A stretch of DNA of 64,000 bases from JBBQKF01 sp038326615 (GCA_038326615.1 JBBQKF010000003.1:12364-76363); one strand, 5' to 3'. Shown: positions 23,392-33,068, counted from the stretch's first letter. Made by a program: numbers and translations. The notes: generated by a model from the sequence alone, not told the origin.

Positions 23392-23491
23392 TTGTATATA
23401 GACTTTATCGGATAAGCTATTTATTGCTTAAAAATATCGCTTGTATTACCCATAAATTGAATGATTTCTAAAGAATTGAGGTGAATTAGTT

Positions 23492-24049
23492 ATGAAACAT
23501 CCTTTTATTGACCCTCCTAAAAAAATTCCTATTTTTCTTCGCTTTGCGCTTTGGGTTTCAAAAAAGGAAACTGGCAAAGATCTTTTGCCAGCAAAACTCC
23601 TCGCTTGGTATCCGAGAGTAGCAGCCGGGTCGGCGGTGTTTGAAATGCTTGTTGCAAAAGGTAAAAACAAGGAGCAAAAACGTTTACTTAATCTAATCAG
23701 ATTAAAAGCGTCTTTTGTTTGTTCATGTGCTTTTTGCATAGACCTAAACGCAGTGGGAATTGAAACTAATGGGATAACATTTGATGAAATAAGAGTTTTG
23801 CAGGGTAAAAAACCAATTGGTGAGGTTAATTCTTTTTCTGCAAAAGAATTAATTGCGATAGAATATGCAGAGATTATGTCAAGCACACCGCTACATTTTA
23901 CAGAACAATTCGTTGACTCCCTTAACAGCATGTTCTCAAATCGTGAAGTTGTAATGCTGGCAAGTGCAATTGCTGCTGTTAATTATTGGGCAAGGCTAAA
24001 CCAGGGAATGGGTGTTCCATCAGCAGGATTTACAGATATTACGGCTTAA
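23492..24049 (+). CDS. Carboxymuconolactone decarboxylase/AhpD-like protein
   Basis: All-helical 185-residue protein of the CMD/AhpD superfamily. The diagnostic CxxC is in FVCSCAFCIDLNAVG, followed by the helix and the C-terminal NREVVMLASAIAAVNYWARLNQ. In AhpD-like members this CxxC reduces peroxide or disulfide partners; the substrate is unknown here. The adjacent thioredoxin and CoA-disulfide reductase genes support a thiol-redox role. Ribosome binding site GAGGTGA before ATG 23492. Confidence 0.8.
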   Translation: MKHPFIDPPKKIPIFLRFALWVSKKETGKDLLPAKLLAWYPRVAAGSAVFEMLVAKGKNKEQKRLLNLIRLKASFVCSCAFCIDLNAVGIETNGITFDEIRVLQGKKPIGEVNSFSAKELIAIEYAEIMSSTPLHFTEQFVDSLNSMFSNREVVMLASAIAAVNYWARLNQGMGVPSAGFTDITA

Positions 24050-24332
24050 AATGTAATTAGAACTAAATTAGAACAATAAATTCAAATGCTAAATCGAATT
24101 AGCAAATTCTATTACTGAAAGACTGTGACTTTGTCACTGTTGAACTTTTGATACACAGTTATAATAAATTCGTACTTGATTCATTAACCCACATTAATTT
24201 CTAGCGGACAGAAGACATTTCAATTTTTGGTCCGACAATAAGACTAATGGTTAGTGATTTTTATGAATCTGATTCAGTAACAAAAAATAAATAGTGATTA
24301 TTTAAATCACAAAATGAAAGAAGGAAATTAAT

Positions 24333-24647
24333 ATGAAACCTATTACAATTACAAAAGCAAATTTTAAAGCAGAGGTTCTTGAGTCAAAAGTTCCAGTCAT
24401 GTTAGATTTTTGGGCGCCTTGGTGCGGTCCTTGCAGAATGGTAGCTCCTATCCTTGAAGAATTGGCGGTCGAGGTTGAAGGCAAGGCTACTATCGGCAAA
24501 ATTAATGTTGATGAAGAATTAGAACTTGCACAAGAATTTGGAGTTATGAGCATTCCAACAATTCTTGTTTTTGAGGCAGGCAAACAAAAAAATAAAATGG
24601 TTGGTTTCCGTGATAAGGGTGACTTACGCAAAATGCTTGGAGTTTGA
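24333..24647 (+). CDS. trxA: Thioredoxin
   Basis: 104-residue single-domain thioredoxin. The active site WCGPC sits in FWAPWCGPCRMVAP, with cis-Pro in MSIPTILVF. Lies 90 bases before the CoA-disulfide reductase gene and after the AhpD-like gene, which suggests a shared redox role. A second thioredoxin is at 50256. Ribosome binding site AAGAAGGAAA. Confidence 0.96.
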   Translation: MKPITITKANFKAEVLESKVPVMLDFWAPWCGPCRMVAPILEELAVEVEGKATIGKINVDEELELAQEFGVMSIPTILVFEAGKQKNKMVGFRDKGDLRKMLGV

Positions 24648-24737
24648 TGAAAAATAATTTCGAGAATTAACTCTCAAAAAGATGGTATAAAAACCATGAA
24701 TTATGATTTATATTAGAATAAAACTGGAGGATTTGAA

Positions 24738-27335
24738 ATGAAAATATTGATAGTTGGTGGTGTTGCAGGCGGTGCTTCTGCTGCGGCAAGACTCAGGAGA
24801 CTTGACGAAAAAGCAGAAATAATTATGTTTGAAAAAGGTGAATATATATCTTTTGCTAATTGTGGCCTTCCATATTTTATAGGCGGTGACATTAAGGAAA
24901 AAGAGAAACTGACATTGCAGACCCCGGAAAGTTTTAATGCAAGATTTAATGTTGATGTAAGGACAATGAATGAAGTTGTTTCAGTTAATCCAGCACAGAA
25001 ATCTGTTTCTGTATTAAATCGTAAGACAGGAGAGCCTTATACAGAGAAATACGACAAACTTATTCTTTCTCCGGGCGCAGCACCAATTGTTCCAAATTTT
25101 GAAGGCAGCTCTGGGGATAGAATTTTTACTTTAAGAAACATTCCTGATACATATAAGATAAAGGATTTCATTACAAATAACCATCCAAAAAGCGCCGTTG
25201 TTGTCGGAGGTGGGTATATAGGAATAGAAATGGCAGAAAATCTGCACCAGGCAGGACTCGATGTAACTATAGTTGAATTGCTTGATCACGTTATTGGCCC
25301 AATAGATTTTGATATGGCATGCGATGTTCATAATCATATTGAGAGCAAGGGAGTTCATCTTTATCTTGAAGATGGAGTTAAATCAATCAGACATAACGCC
25401 AACTCTCTCGATGTAGTACTTAATAGCGAAGTTATTCATACTGATATGCTAATTATGGCTGTGGGTGTAAAACCTGATACGACTCTTGCAAAAGATGCAG
25501 GACTAACTGTAAATGGGAGAGGCTGTATTGTTGTTGATGAGCACATGCTTACTTCTGATGCCGATATTTATGCAGTTGGTGATGCTGTTGAAGTAACTGA
25601 CTTTATGACGAATGCAAAAGGATTCATCCCACTTGCAGGTCCCGCGAATAAACAAGGCAGAATAGCAGCTGACAATATTTGTGGAATTGACAGTAAATAT
25701 AAGGGAACGCAGGGAACTGCAATACTAAAGTGCTTTGACATGACAGTTGCTTGTACTGGGTTAAATGAGAGGGCAGCAAAAATTGCTGGAGTAGATTATG
25801 AAAAATCATACACTTATTCTGCATCGCATGCGTCTTATTATCCAGGAGCGGTTAATATGTCTGTGAAACTTGTTTTCGAGAAGAAGACGGGAAAAGTTTT
25901 GGGCGCACAAATTGTAGGATTTGATGGCGTTGACAAAAGGTGCGATGTAATCGCAACGGCTATTCGTGCCAATATGACAATTCAAGACCTTACTGAATTG
26001 GAATTGTCATATGCGCCACCGTACTCGTCTGCGAAAGATCCTGTGAACATGGCCGGGTACGTGGCGGAAAATATTTTGTCCGGCAGGACCAAAATATTTC
26101 ATTGGCACGACGTCGCTTCAATTGATCCCGAAACTTCAATTTTGCTAGACATTCGAACAACATACGAATTTGATAATGGATTTATACAAGGATCGATTAA
26201 TATACCACTTGATTCACTTCGTCATCACTTGAAAGAACTTGATTCGAAAAAGACGATTTACGTTATTTGCCAAGTTGGATTAAGAGGCCATGTAGCCTGT
26301 CAGATTCTAAGGCAAAATGGATTTGATTGCACTAATCTTTCAGGAGGATACAGGCTATACACTAGCGTATTCGGCAAAAAAAAAGTAAAAAATTATAGTG
26401 ACGACATAAATTCGCATGGTTCGAAAAAATCTGATAACGCAGTAAATATAGCTCAAAGTGATAAGATTGATAATAAAAGGGTTGATTTGCACGCAGGGAA
26501 AACCGAGCTTGGTAAAACTGTTGATAATACTAAAAAAGAAGGTATTTTTAACGAGGAAACTCAAAATTTTACTGTAAATAGAATATCAGTTGATGCGACA
26601 GGACTACAATGCCCCGGACCAATTATGAGTTTGTCTAAGGCTCTTAAGGAAGCAAATGTTCATGACATTATTGAGATATCAACGACAGACCCTGCTTTTG
26701 CTTCAGATGCAGAGGCGTTTTGCAGAAGAACAGGCAACACATTCATAAGCCTTGTCAGCTCAAAAGGCATTTCGACTGCTACGATAGAAAAAGGTAAAAA
26801 AGAAGCAGTTGATATAGTTGAAGCATCAGAATGCCGTAACAAAGCATCTCAGGTAGTGCCGGAATACAATAACAAAAACATTATTGTTTTTTCTGGCGAC
26901 CTTGATAAGGCAATTGCAAGTTTTATTATCGCAAATGCATCCGCTGCAATGGGACGTAAAGTATCTATGTTCTTTACATTCTGGGGACTTAATATTTTAA
27001 GAAAACCAGAAAAAATAAATGTAAAAAAAGATATAATTAGTAAAATGTTTGGAATGATGATGCCTCGCGGGAGCAAAAAACTTACTCTTTCCAAGATGAA
27101 TATGGGCGGCATGGGCGCAAAAATGATTCGCATGGTCATGAAAAACAAAAACGTAGATAGTCTGGAACAACTAATACTAGCATCAATTGATAATGGCGTT
27201 GAACTTGTTGCTTGTACCATGTCAATGGATGTTATGGGAATTAAAGAAGAAGAACTTATCGAAGGCATAAAGCTCGGAGGTGCTGCAGCAATGCTAGCAA
27301 ATGCAGAGGAATCTGACATGTCTTTGTTTATCTAA
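24738..27335 (+). CDS. CoA-disulfide reductase-like flavoprotein fused to rhodanese, TusA and DsrE-like domains
   Basis: 865-residue multidomain protein. Residues 1-450: class II pyridine nucleotide-disulfide oxidoreductase with an N-terminal FAD loop (VGGVAGGASAAARLRRL), the CoADR cysteine in SFANCGLPYF and the NAD loop VVVGGGYIGIEMAENL. Residues about 460-550: rhodanese with catalytic Cys in VICQVGLRGH. Then a roughly 65-residue Asn/Lys/Asp-rich linker, a TusA domain with the CPGP motif (GLQCPGPIMSLSKAL), and a C-terminal DsrE/DsrF-type domain with a Cys in VACTMSMDVMG. It probably reduces CoA or protein persulfides and passes sulfane sulfur between its cysteines. The domain set is known in anaerobes; the linker looks expanded. 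Confidence 0.93.
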   Translation: MKILIVGGVAGGASAAARLRRLDEKAEIIMFEKGEYISFANCGLPYFIGGDIKEKEKLTLQTPESFNARFNVDVRTMNEVVSVNPAQKSVSVLNRKTGEPYTEKYDKLILSPGAAPIVPNFEGSSGDRIFTLRNIPDTYKIKDFITNNHPKSAVVVGGGYIGIEMAENLHQAGLDVTIVELLDHVIGPIDFDMACDVHNHIESKGVHLYLEDGVKSIRHNANSLDVVLNSEVIHTDMLIMAVGVKPDTTLAKDAGLTVNGRGCIVVDEHMLTSDADIYAVGDAVEVTDFMTNAKGFIPLAGPANKQGRIAADNICGIDSKYKGTQGTAILKCFDMTVACTGLNERAAKIAGVDYEKSYTYSASHASYYPGAVNMSVKLVFEKKTGKVLGAQIVGFDGVDKRCDVIATAIRANMTIQDLTELELSYAPPYSSAKDPVNMAGYVAENILSGRTKIFHWHDVASIDPETSILLDIRTTYEFDNGFIQGSINIPLDSLRHHLKELDSKKTIYVICQVGLRGHVACQILRQNGFDCTNLSGGYRLYTSVFGKKKVKNYSDDINSHGSKKSDNAVNIAQSDKIDNKRVDLHAGKTELGKTVDNTKKEGIFNEETQNFTVNRISVDATGLQCPGPIMSLSKALKEANVHDIIEISTTDPAFASDAEAFCRRTGNTFISLVSSKGISTATIEKGKKEAVDIVEASECRNKASQVVPEYNNKNIIVFSGDLDKAIASFIIANASAAMGRKVSMFFTFWGLNILRKPEKINVKKDIISKMFGMMMPRGSKKLTLSKMNMGGMGAKMIRMVMKNKNVDSLEQLILASIDNGVELVACTMSMDVMGIKEEELIEGIKLGGAAAMLANAEESDMSLFI

Positions 27336-27453
27336 GATTTCTGGGGGGGGGCTTGCTTTTTTAATTAATTAGCTCGCTTTTTGCGAATTTTTATGAGATT
27401 AGTGACTGCCAATATTAATTCAAAAAATATCCTTAAAACAAAAAAGATTTAGT

Positions 27454-27492
27454 AAAAGCTCTTTTGGATTAATATCTGATTGAGCTTTTATT
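27454..27492 (+). terminator. Possible terminator after the CoA-disulfide reductase gene
   Basis: AAAAGCTC (27454-27461) and GAGCTTTT (27482-27489) form an 8-bp stem with a 20-base loop. A run of nine G lies at 27343-27351, unusual in such AT-rich DNA. Confidence 0.5.
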
Positions 27493-27616
27493 TTGGTTCA
27501 CCAAATTTAATATCCGAGTTATAATAAAAGTGAGAATCGTATAAATTACCATATAAATTGCCATATAAATTGCCTTATGAATTGCTTTGCGAACAAACTT
27601 TCAAAATAAGCAAATC

Positions 27617-27653
27617 AAAACTCCTTCAGAATTAAGTCCGAGGGAGTTTTTTT
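27617..27653 (+). terminator. Terminator-like hairpin
   Basis: AAAACTCC (27617-27624) pairs with GGAGTTTT (27643-27650), continuing into a T-run. Just upstream (about 27545-27585) are short CCATATAAATTG-like tandem units. Confidence 0.6.
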
Positions 27654-27727
27654 ATTAGTTTGTCATGCTGAACAATCTGGATATGTCTCACGAAGTTTTG
27701 TTTAATATTAATTCAGCCAGAAATGTT

Positions 27728-27950
27728 AAAGTTGAAACTACTATATCTGCTACAAACCCATTATATACACTAGCACAACTCACTGGTCTAAAAAGCATTG
27801 AAAAACGAAATTACTCTGACATCTAGAAAATTCATCTAAAGTTGAAACTACTATATCTGCTACAAACCCATTATATACACTAGTACAACTCACTGGTCTA
27901 AAAAGCATTGAAAAACGAAATTACTCTGACATCTAGAAAATTCATCTAAA
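27728..27950. repeat. 110-bp tandem duplication upstream of proB
   Basis: Copy 1 is 27728-27837 and copy 2 is 27838-27947. They differ at one base (TAGCACAACT against TAGTACAACT), so the duplication is recent. No reading frame of note runs through it. The rest of the 27336-28029 spacer holds the two hairpins above. Confidence 0.95.
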
Positions 27951-28029
27951 ATAGGTTATAGTAATAGAGGCAACCGTGCTAAATGGCGGTACATGTCCCA
28001 AAGACGAAAATGAGACGAGGTAGATTACA

Positions 28030-28863
28030 ATGATTAACCGCGGGAAATTGAAGGATTGTAAAAGAATAGTTATTAAGGTAGGAACTTCTACTTTGACATA
28101 TGATAACGGTCGCGCTAATCTCACTAGCATTGAGAAATTGTGCAGGGTAATCGCTGATCAGATGAATCAAGGGCATGAAATTATCCTTGTATCTTCTGGT
28201 GCAATTGGAATTGGAATGGGCAAGCTAAAACTTAAAGAAAAACCAAAGACAATCAGAGAGAAACAAGCAATAGCGGCAGTTGGACAATGTGAGCTCATGA
28301 ATCTTTATTCAAAATTCTTTTCAGAATATAGTTATGTTGCCGGGCAAATTCTACTTACAAAAGATGATATTGAAGATGAAATTACAAGGGATAATATTTC
28401 AAATACATTTAGTTGCCTTATAGAGCGGGAAATCATTCCGGTCGTTAACGAAAATGATACAGTATCGACAAGAGAGATTTATCACAATGGAACATTTGGA
28501 GACAACGATACTCTTTCAGCCATTGTTTCTGATGTTGTTAGTGCTGATTTATTGATTTTGCTTTCAGACATTTCCGGGCTTTACGATTGTGACCCAAAAC
28601 ATAATAAAGATGCCAACCTTATAAATACAGTACTTTCAATTACTCCTGATATTGAAGCATGTGCCGGAGGTGCCGGATCTAATAGAGGAACTGGCGGCAT
28701 GCGAACAAAGATTGAAGCAGCAAAAATTGCAACAAATTTAGGAATTCACATGATAATTGCGAGTGGCAACGATCCGTCTATTATTGGGAATATAATTAGT
28801 GGTGAAATGATCGGAACAATGTTTGTTGGCAAAGACAAGCCAAAATCGGGTAAAAAACTGTGA
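28030..28863 (+). CDS. proB: Glutamate 5-kinase (without PUA domain)
   Basis: First step of proline synthesis, ATP-dependent phosphorylation of glutamate. The amino-acid-kinase fold is shown by RIVIKVGTSTL, VSSGAIGIGMGKL, VNENDTV, FGDNDTLSAIVS and the GTGGMRTKIEAAKIA block. At 277 residues it lacks the C-terminal PUA domain, as many short Gram-positive forms do. proA is not next to it; its stop overlaps the acpS start (GTGA), so the two are coupled. Ribosome binding site CGAGGT. The upstream 110-bp duplication could affect expression. Confidence 0.94.
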   Translation: MINRGKLKDCKRIVIKVGTSTLTYDNGRANLTSIEKLCRVIADQMNQGHEIILVSSGAIGIGMGKLKLKEKPKTIREKQAIAAVGQCELMNLYSKFFSEYSYVAGQILLTKDDIEDEITRDNISNTFSCLIEREIIPVVNENDTVSTREIYHNGTFGDNDTLSAIVSDVVSADLLILLSDISGLYDCDPKHNKDANLINTVLSITPDIEACAGGAGSNRGTGGMRTKIEAAKIATNLGIHMIIASGNDPSIIGNIISGEMIGTMFVGKDKPKSGKKL

Positions 28864-29237
28864 GATGTGGAATTGATTTGATACATCAGGAACGGATTGA
28901 AGATCTTGTGACGCGCAGGGGAGTTGATTATTTATCCAAAATATGGACTACAAAAGAAATTTTTTCATGTACGCACAAGGATGGCACACTTAAATTTGAC
29001 TCGCTTGCAGCTCGATATGCAGCAAAAGAAGCTGTAAGTAAGGCTTTCGGGACAGGCTTTGGGAGAAAAGGTGTTAGGCTCGAGGAAATCGAAATACTAG
29101 ATAATCATCTTGGCGCACCATATGTTGTTTTACATGGAACAACAAAAGAATTTTTCAAAGAACAGGGATTTGTGGAAATTCAGGTAAGCCTTTCTCATGA
29201 TAAAAATGTTTCAATCGCGATGTGCATTTTGAATTAG
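28860..29237 (+). CDS. acpS: Holo-[acyl-carrier-protein] synthase
   Basis: Transfers 4'-phosphopantetheine from CoA to acyl carrier protein, 125 residues, typical size. Mg-binding D in GIDLIHQERIE, and E in the SLAARYAAKEAVSKAFGTG helix. The start is GTG 28860, overlapping the proB stop by four bases, so translation depends on proB. acpS often sits beside nnr and alr in related genomes; here those are at 17.6-21 kb. Confidence 0.95.
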   Translation: MRCGIDLIHQERIEDLVTRRGVDYLSKIWTTKEIFSCTHKDGTLKFDSLAARYAAKEAVSKAFGTGFGRKGVRLEEIEILDNHLGAPYVVLHGTTKEFFKEQGFVEIQVSLSHDKNVSIAMCILN

Positions 29238-29485
29238 AAATTTAAAGAGATATCTTGTACAAAACAAAAATATGTTAGTACTCGAAATTAATATTCACAA
29301 AGACGAGACAATTCTTATAATTAATACAAAGGTAATGTTGCTTTCAAATCAAAGTTTGCCATTAGTACAAAAAAGGGTAGATAATGCTACAATTATTTTT
29401 ATATGACCTTGATTAGTAATAAGAATAACCCGACAAATAATTAAACAACAAAGCGTAAAAGGAACCCATAGTGAGGGAATAAAAG

Positions 29486-30676
29486 TTGAAATCAAACCCA
29501 TATAAGCATGAAAAATATAATTTTAATAAGAGTAAAGATAAGAAAAAGCGTTCTAACATACGAAATACTTTTGATGAGGGGCTTTTGTTTTCAACTGTAA
29601 AAGAAATGAAGAAGAGAAAGTCTATTTTTAGCATGCCACGAATCCCTAAAGAAAAAGAAATATATATTGAAAATCCTAATCGTAAATCCAGACCTCCGTG
29701 GCTATTGCCCATCCTTTTTGTTATAGGAATTTCACTTATTGTTTTTTGGGTTGGACCTTTTACAATGAAGGCAATTTCAAAGCTTGTTTTCAACAATAAA
29801 GACAATACTCAGAGTGTTAAATTGGTTTATAATACCGGAGATTATCTTGTTGTAAGCAAACAGTATGCAGATATCCTAGAAAAACCTGACCTTTTGTCTT
29901 TGCGAAAGACTCAAGTTTTGTATAATCAAATATTAAAAATAATTGATAAGAAAACCTATGGATATTATCAAGTTGAGCTTGAGGATAAGACTCGCGGATA
30001 CATAATGAGCGAAAATGTTACAAATTTTACTGAAAGCATCGAACCTAACATGTATCAGATCAAAATTATTGTCCTGTCAAAGTCAAAACGCGTTATGTCA
30101 CATTCAAGCAATGGCTCAATAGTTGTTGAAATTTATATGGGCACAGTTCTTTACTCGAATTATCAGGGCGATGGCGTTTATAGGGTTATTCTACCAGATC
30201 ACAAGGAGGGGTGGGTCAGCGCAAGTGGCGTTCTGAAGCTTAACTCTGGTCAGGAAGTAAAAATTAGCAGTGCAAAAGGATTTTACTCTACTGTAATTTC
30301 TTTTAATGACACAACTTACATAGACAATGGTATTACACAAATGGGCGCTTCTTCTGACGGTATTGCATACATTGCTGCAAAAGTTAATGGAATAACAATT
30401 CCGAGAGATAAACAGTTACAACTATCTGTAGGAAAAAACATCCCATTAGAATATGATAAAGACACAGGTCTGTTTAAGTATGATAATCTTAATGAGGGGG
30501 ATTTGATTTTTTTCAAAAGCGATGCAAATCCAGCAAAAGTCGGTGAAATGGGCATTGTTATGGGGTACGGCCAAGTTCTTATGTCGAGAAATTCAAAATC
30601 CTCCGTCAAAATCCTTCTTCTCGATGATTATCCTAATCTCACAAAATCAGTATTGGCGGTTAAACGGATGTTCTGA
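29486..30676 (+). CDS. Membrane-anchored SH3b protein with a degenerate NlpC/P60-like domain
   Basis: Starts at TTG 29486 behind a GAGGGA ribosome binding site. A basic cytoplasmic segment (1-75) precedes one membrane span (LLPILFVIGISLIVFWVG, about 75-95). Two SH3b-like modules follow (ADILEKPDLL...YYQVELEDKTRGYI and SNGSIVVEIYMG...YRVILPDHKEGWV). The C-terminal part resembles NlpC/P60 (GITQMGASSDGIAYIAAKVNGITIPRD, then LNEGDLIFF and MGIVMGYGQVLMSR). The position of the catalytic DCSG reads SDGI, and the active-site His of HVGIYLG is Glu (EMGIVMG). I infer a wall-associated pseudo-peptidase that binds rather than cuts. The NlpC assignment is by motif outline only. Confidence 0.7.
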   Translation: MKSNPYKHEKYNFNKSKDKKKRSNIRNTFDEGLLFSTVKEMKKRKSIFSMPRIPKEKEIYIENPNRKSRPPWLLPILFVIGISLIVFWVGPFTMKAISKLVFNNKDNTQSVKLVYNTGDYLVVSKQYADILEKPDLLSLRKTQVLYNQILKIIDKKTYGYYQVELEDKTRGYIMSENVTNFTESIEPNMYQIKIIVLSKSKRVMSHSSNGSIVVEIYMGTVLYSNYQGDGVYRVILPDHKEGWVSASGVLKLNSGQEVKISSAKGFYSTVISFNDTTYIDNGITQMGASSDGIAYIAAKVNGITIPRDKQLQLSVGKNIPLEYDKDTGLFKYDNLNEGDLIFFKSDANPAKVGEMGIVMGYGQVLMSRNSKSSVKILLLDDYPNLTKSVLAVKRMF

Positions 30677-30746
30677 TTTATTTTCTCACTTGCCCAGGTC
30701 ATCAATTTCTAATATCATATTAATAAGGTTAAGCGGATATTTTGAT

Positions 30747-31358
30747 TTATTTTCTCCCCTGCGGCATTTCTGGCTGAGAGATAAGTTGTGGCAAAAGGCC
30801 TAATTCCTCCATTTTGAGGCGAACTTTCTCAAGATCTTTCCACAATGAAATCCGCTCATTATTGTTTCTTAAAATAAACGCCGGGTGGATAGTAGGCATA
30901 ATCAGGTAACCGTTTTTTTCAATCCATTCCCCACGAATCTTCGTTATGGGTTCATTTGATCCAGTAAAATTTCTGTACGCTGTTGCGCCTAATAAAACTA
31001 TAATCTGTGGGCGAACAAATTTGAATTGGGTTGCAAGCAATGCTTTGCAGGCTTTTGATTCTTCAGGCGTGGGGACACGATTTTCGGGAGGACGGCATTT
31101 TACGATATTGCATATATGATAAGATTCGCTTGGAAATCCAAAAGCCGTAAGCAATAAATCCAAAAGCTTTCCGGCAGCGCCCACGAAAGGCTTTCCCTGC
31201 AAATCTTCATCTGCTCCTGGCGCTTCGCCAACGAACATTAATGGAGCTCTTATAGCTCCGCGATATATTACAACATTGTTTCTTGTTTTTGCAAGATCAC
31301 AATTCTGACAATTATTACAACTTTCGACAAAATCTGTCCAGTTTAGTTTATTTTTCAT
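30747..31358 (-). CDS. Family 4 uracil-DNA glycosylase (Fe-S)
   Basis: Removes uracil from DNA. 203 residues. It has the family-4 catalytic motif GEAPGADEDLQGKPFVGAAG, the HPAF motif (TIHPAFILRNN) and four cysteines placed as in the [4Fe-4S] ligands: CQNCDLAKTR near the N-terminus, and C in VKCRPPENR and SKACKALL. On the minus strand, convergent with the SH3b protein gene; ribosome binding site ACGGAG upstream. The 31359-31790 spacer to the divergent gene holds the possible promoter at 31716 and a MITE-like end at 31419. Confidence 0.93.
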   Translation of the reverse strand: MKNKLNWTDFVESCNNCQNCDLAKTRNNVVIYRGAIRAPLMFVGEAPGADEDLQGKPFVGAAGKLLDLLLTAFGFPSESYHICNIVKCRPPENRVPTPEESKACKALLATQFKFVRPQIIVLLGATAYRNFTGSNEPITKIRGEWIEKNGYLIMPTIHPAFILRNNNERISLWKDLEKVRLKMEELGLLPQLISQPEMPQGRK

Positions 31359-31715
31359 AATTTGTTTTCTCCGTCTTGTTGCCTTTGTGGTGGGGCTTTT
31401 CCTAATATTTCAATTTAAGACTATAGCGTTTACTCAGAATGACTAAATTGTTTCTTGCAAATACTATCAAGGCAAGTGTCTTCCATTAAATTTTCAACAA
31501 TTCGACTTGTAATTGCTTAATTCTAGTATGATTCTACAAAGTTTTTCAACCTTTACTATGTTAATGCTATAGCCATTTTTCAATTTATCATTTTTAAGGA
31601 ATATTTAACTTCTCCGACGATATTTTTTACAATTAAAGCCAGGACTTATTTTATCATATAAACACATACTTGACGAGCGTATAAAAATTATTGGCATTAT
31701 TATATATAAAAATTG

Positions 31716-31745
31716 TTGGTATTATCATGTTAACCTTGGTATAAT
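31716..31745 (+). promoter_or_regulatory. Possible promoter of the mutarotase-fold gene
   Basis: TTGGTA at 31716-31721, 18-bp spacer, perfect TATAAT at 31740-31745, 46 bases before the start codon. Confidence 0.45.
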
Positions 31746-31790
31746 GGCAGTAGGTTAAAATATAATTTGTGAAACTGCAGGAGGCAAAAA

Positions 31791-32840
31791 ATGGGTAATG
31801 TTAAAGTAAGTAAACTTGAGTATCTAGGCTGGCAAAATTGCGTCAAAATCAGCAATGGAATAGTTGAACTGATTGTAACAACTGACGTTGGGCCAAGAAT
31901 CATCCATTATGGCTTCAAGGGCGGACCTAATCACATGAAAATTTTCCTTGAGCAATCAGGCAAGACCGGTTCAGATGACTGGATGTCATATGGCGGACAT
32001 AGACTCTGGCATAGTCCCGAAGAGAAGCCAAGATCTTATGATGAAGATAATTTTCCTTGTGAGTGGAAAAAAATCGAAAATGGGATCTGGACAAGAGCTG
32101 TTATGGATCCTTGGGTACAAGTCGAGAAAGAAATGGAAATTGTTCTTGACCCTATGGGCACACAAGTCACAATCAACCACCGCATAACAAACCGCAATGC
32201 ATGGGATGTTGAGTATTCCGTGTGGTGCCTTACAGTCATGGCTGCTGGCGGACGTGAAATTATTCCCCAAATAATTGAAGGACCAGAGCTTCTTCCTAAT
32301 CGAACATTGACACTTTGGACATATTCAAAAATGAATGATCCAAGAGTTTCTTGGTTAGATAAATATATAGTACTTGACCAGGATAACGAAGCAAAAACTC
32401 CATTTAAAATTGGACTGCCAGTACCTGCAGGATGGGCTGCATATGCAAATTTCGGACAATTGTTTGTTAAACGATTTGATTTTATTGATGAAGCGGATTA
32501 TCCTGATTTTGGACTATGCTCCTATGAAACATATACGAACAACGAAATGCTCGAAATGGAAAGTCTAAGCCCTCTTTGGCTTGTTGAACCAGGCGATGCA
32601 ATTGAACATGTGGAAGTTTGGGAATTACATGACGAAGTAGAAAAACCTGAAAACGAGAAGGAAATTGACAAATATATTTTGCCAATCATTCAAGGGAAGA
32701 GAAAATCTACTAAAGCAACTGAGATTCAATCACCAAAGAAGGCAGTAAAGACTGTAAAAACAGTTGAAGCCGCTAAGAAAGTTTCTAAAAGTACTAAAGC
32801 AGTAGAAAAGAAAGTAAAAGCTGTCAAAAAAGACAAATAA
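31791..32840 (+). CDS. Galactose-mutarotase-fold protein (DUF4380-like) with Lys-rich tail
   Basis: 349 residues. The body (1-290) looks like the beta-sandwich aldose-1-epimerase superfamily: NGIVELIVTTDVGPRIIHYGFKG, the GGHRLWHSPEE segment and NRNAWDVEYSVWCLTVMAAGG match DUF4380-type proteins, which are assumed to bind sugars. The last 50 residues are a Lys/Ala/Val/Thr-rich low-complexity tail ending VKAVKKDK, absent from the domain. GGAGG ribosome binding site. Natural substrate unknown. Confidence 0.7.
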   Translation: MGNVKVSKLEYLGWQNCVKISNGIVELIVTTDVGPRIIHYGFKGGPNHMKIFLEQSGKTGSDDWMSYGGHRLWHSPEEKPRSYDEDNFPCEWKKIENGIWTRAVMDPWVQVEKEMEIVLDPMGTQVTINHRITNRNAWDVEYSVWCLTVMAAGGREIIPQIIEGPELLPNRTLTLWTYSKMNDPRVSWLDKYIVLDQDNEAKTPFKIGLPVPAGWAAYANFGQLFVKRFDFIDEADYPDFGLCSYETYTNNEMLEMESLSPLWLVEPGDAIEHVEVWELHDEVEKPENEKEIDKYILPIIQGKRKSTKATEIQSPKKAVKTVKTVEAAKKVSKSTKAVEKKVKAVKKDK

Positions 32841-32932
32841 ACTGATTAAATTTATATGCAGTTATGCTGACTTTCACTAAATGTACTTAATCAGTTGATT
32901 CAAATTAGTTGTTATCTGATTTCTGATTATAC

Positions 32933-33051
32933 GTAATTGAGTTAATGAGTTTCAGTCGATATGTAGTTGGGTTAATGAGTTTCAGTCAGTCTATATGTAA
33001 TTGGATTAATGTATTTCAGTTTATATGCAATTGTATTGATGGATTTAAGTT
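32933..33051. repeat. Degenerate 30-34 bp tandem repeat
   Basis: About four units with the pattern TAATTGGGTTAATGAGTTTC followed by AGT-x-TATATG occupy the spacer after the mutarotase-fold gene. Confidence 0.7.
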
Positions 33052-33068
33052 AAAAGAAAAAATTGAAA

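Noticed and set aside
27728..27950. 110-bp duplication considered as CRISPR or attachment sites
   Set aside because: Only two directly adjacent copies with no spacer and no integrase nearby.
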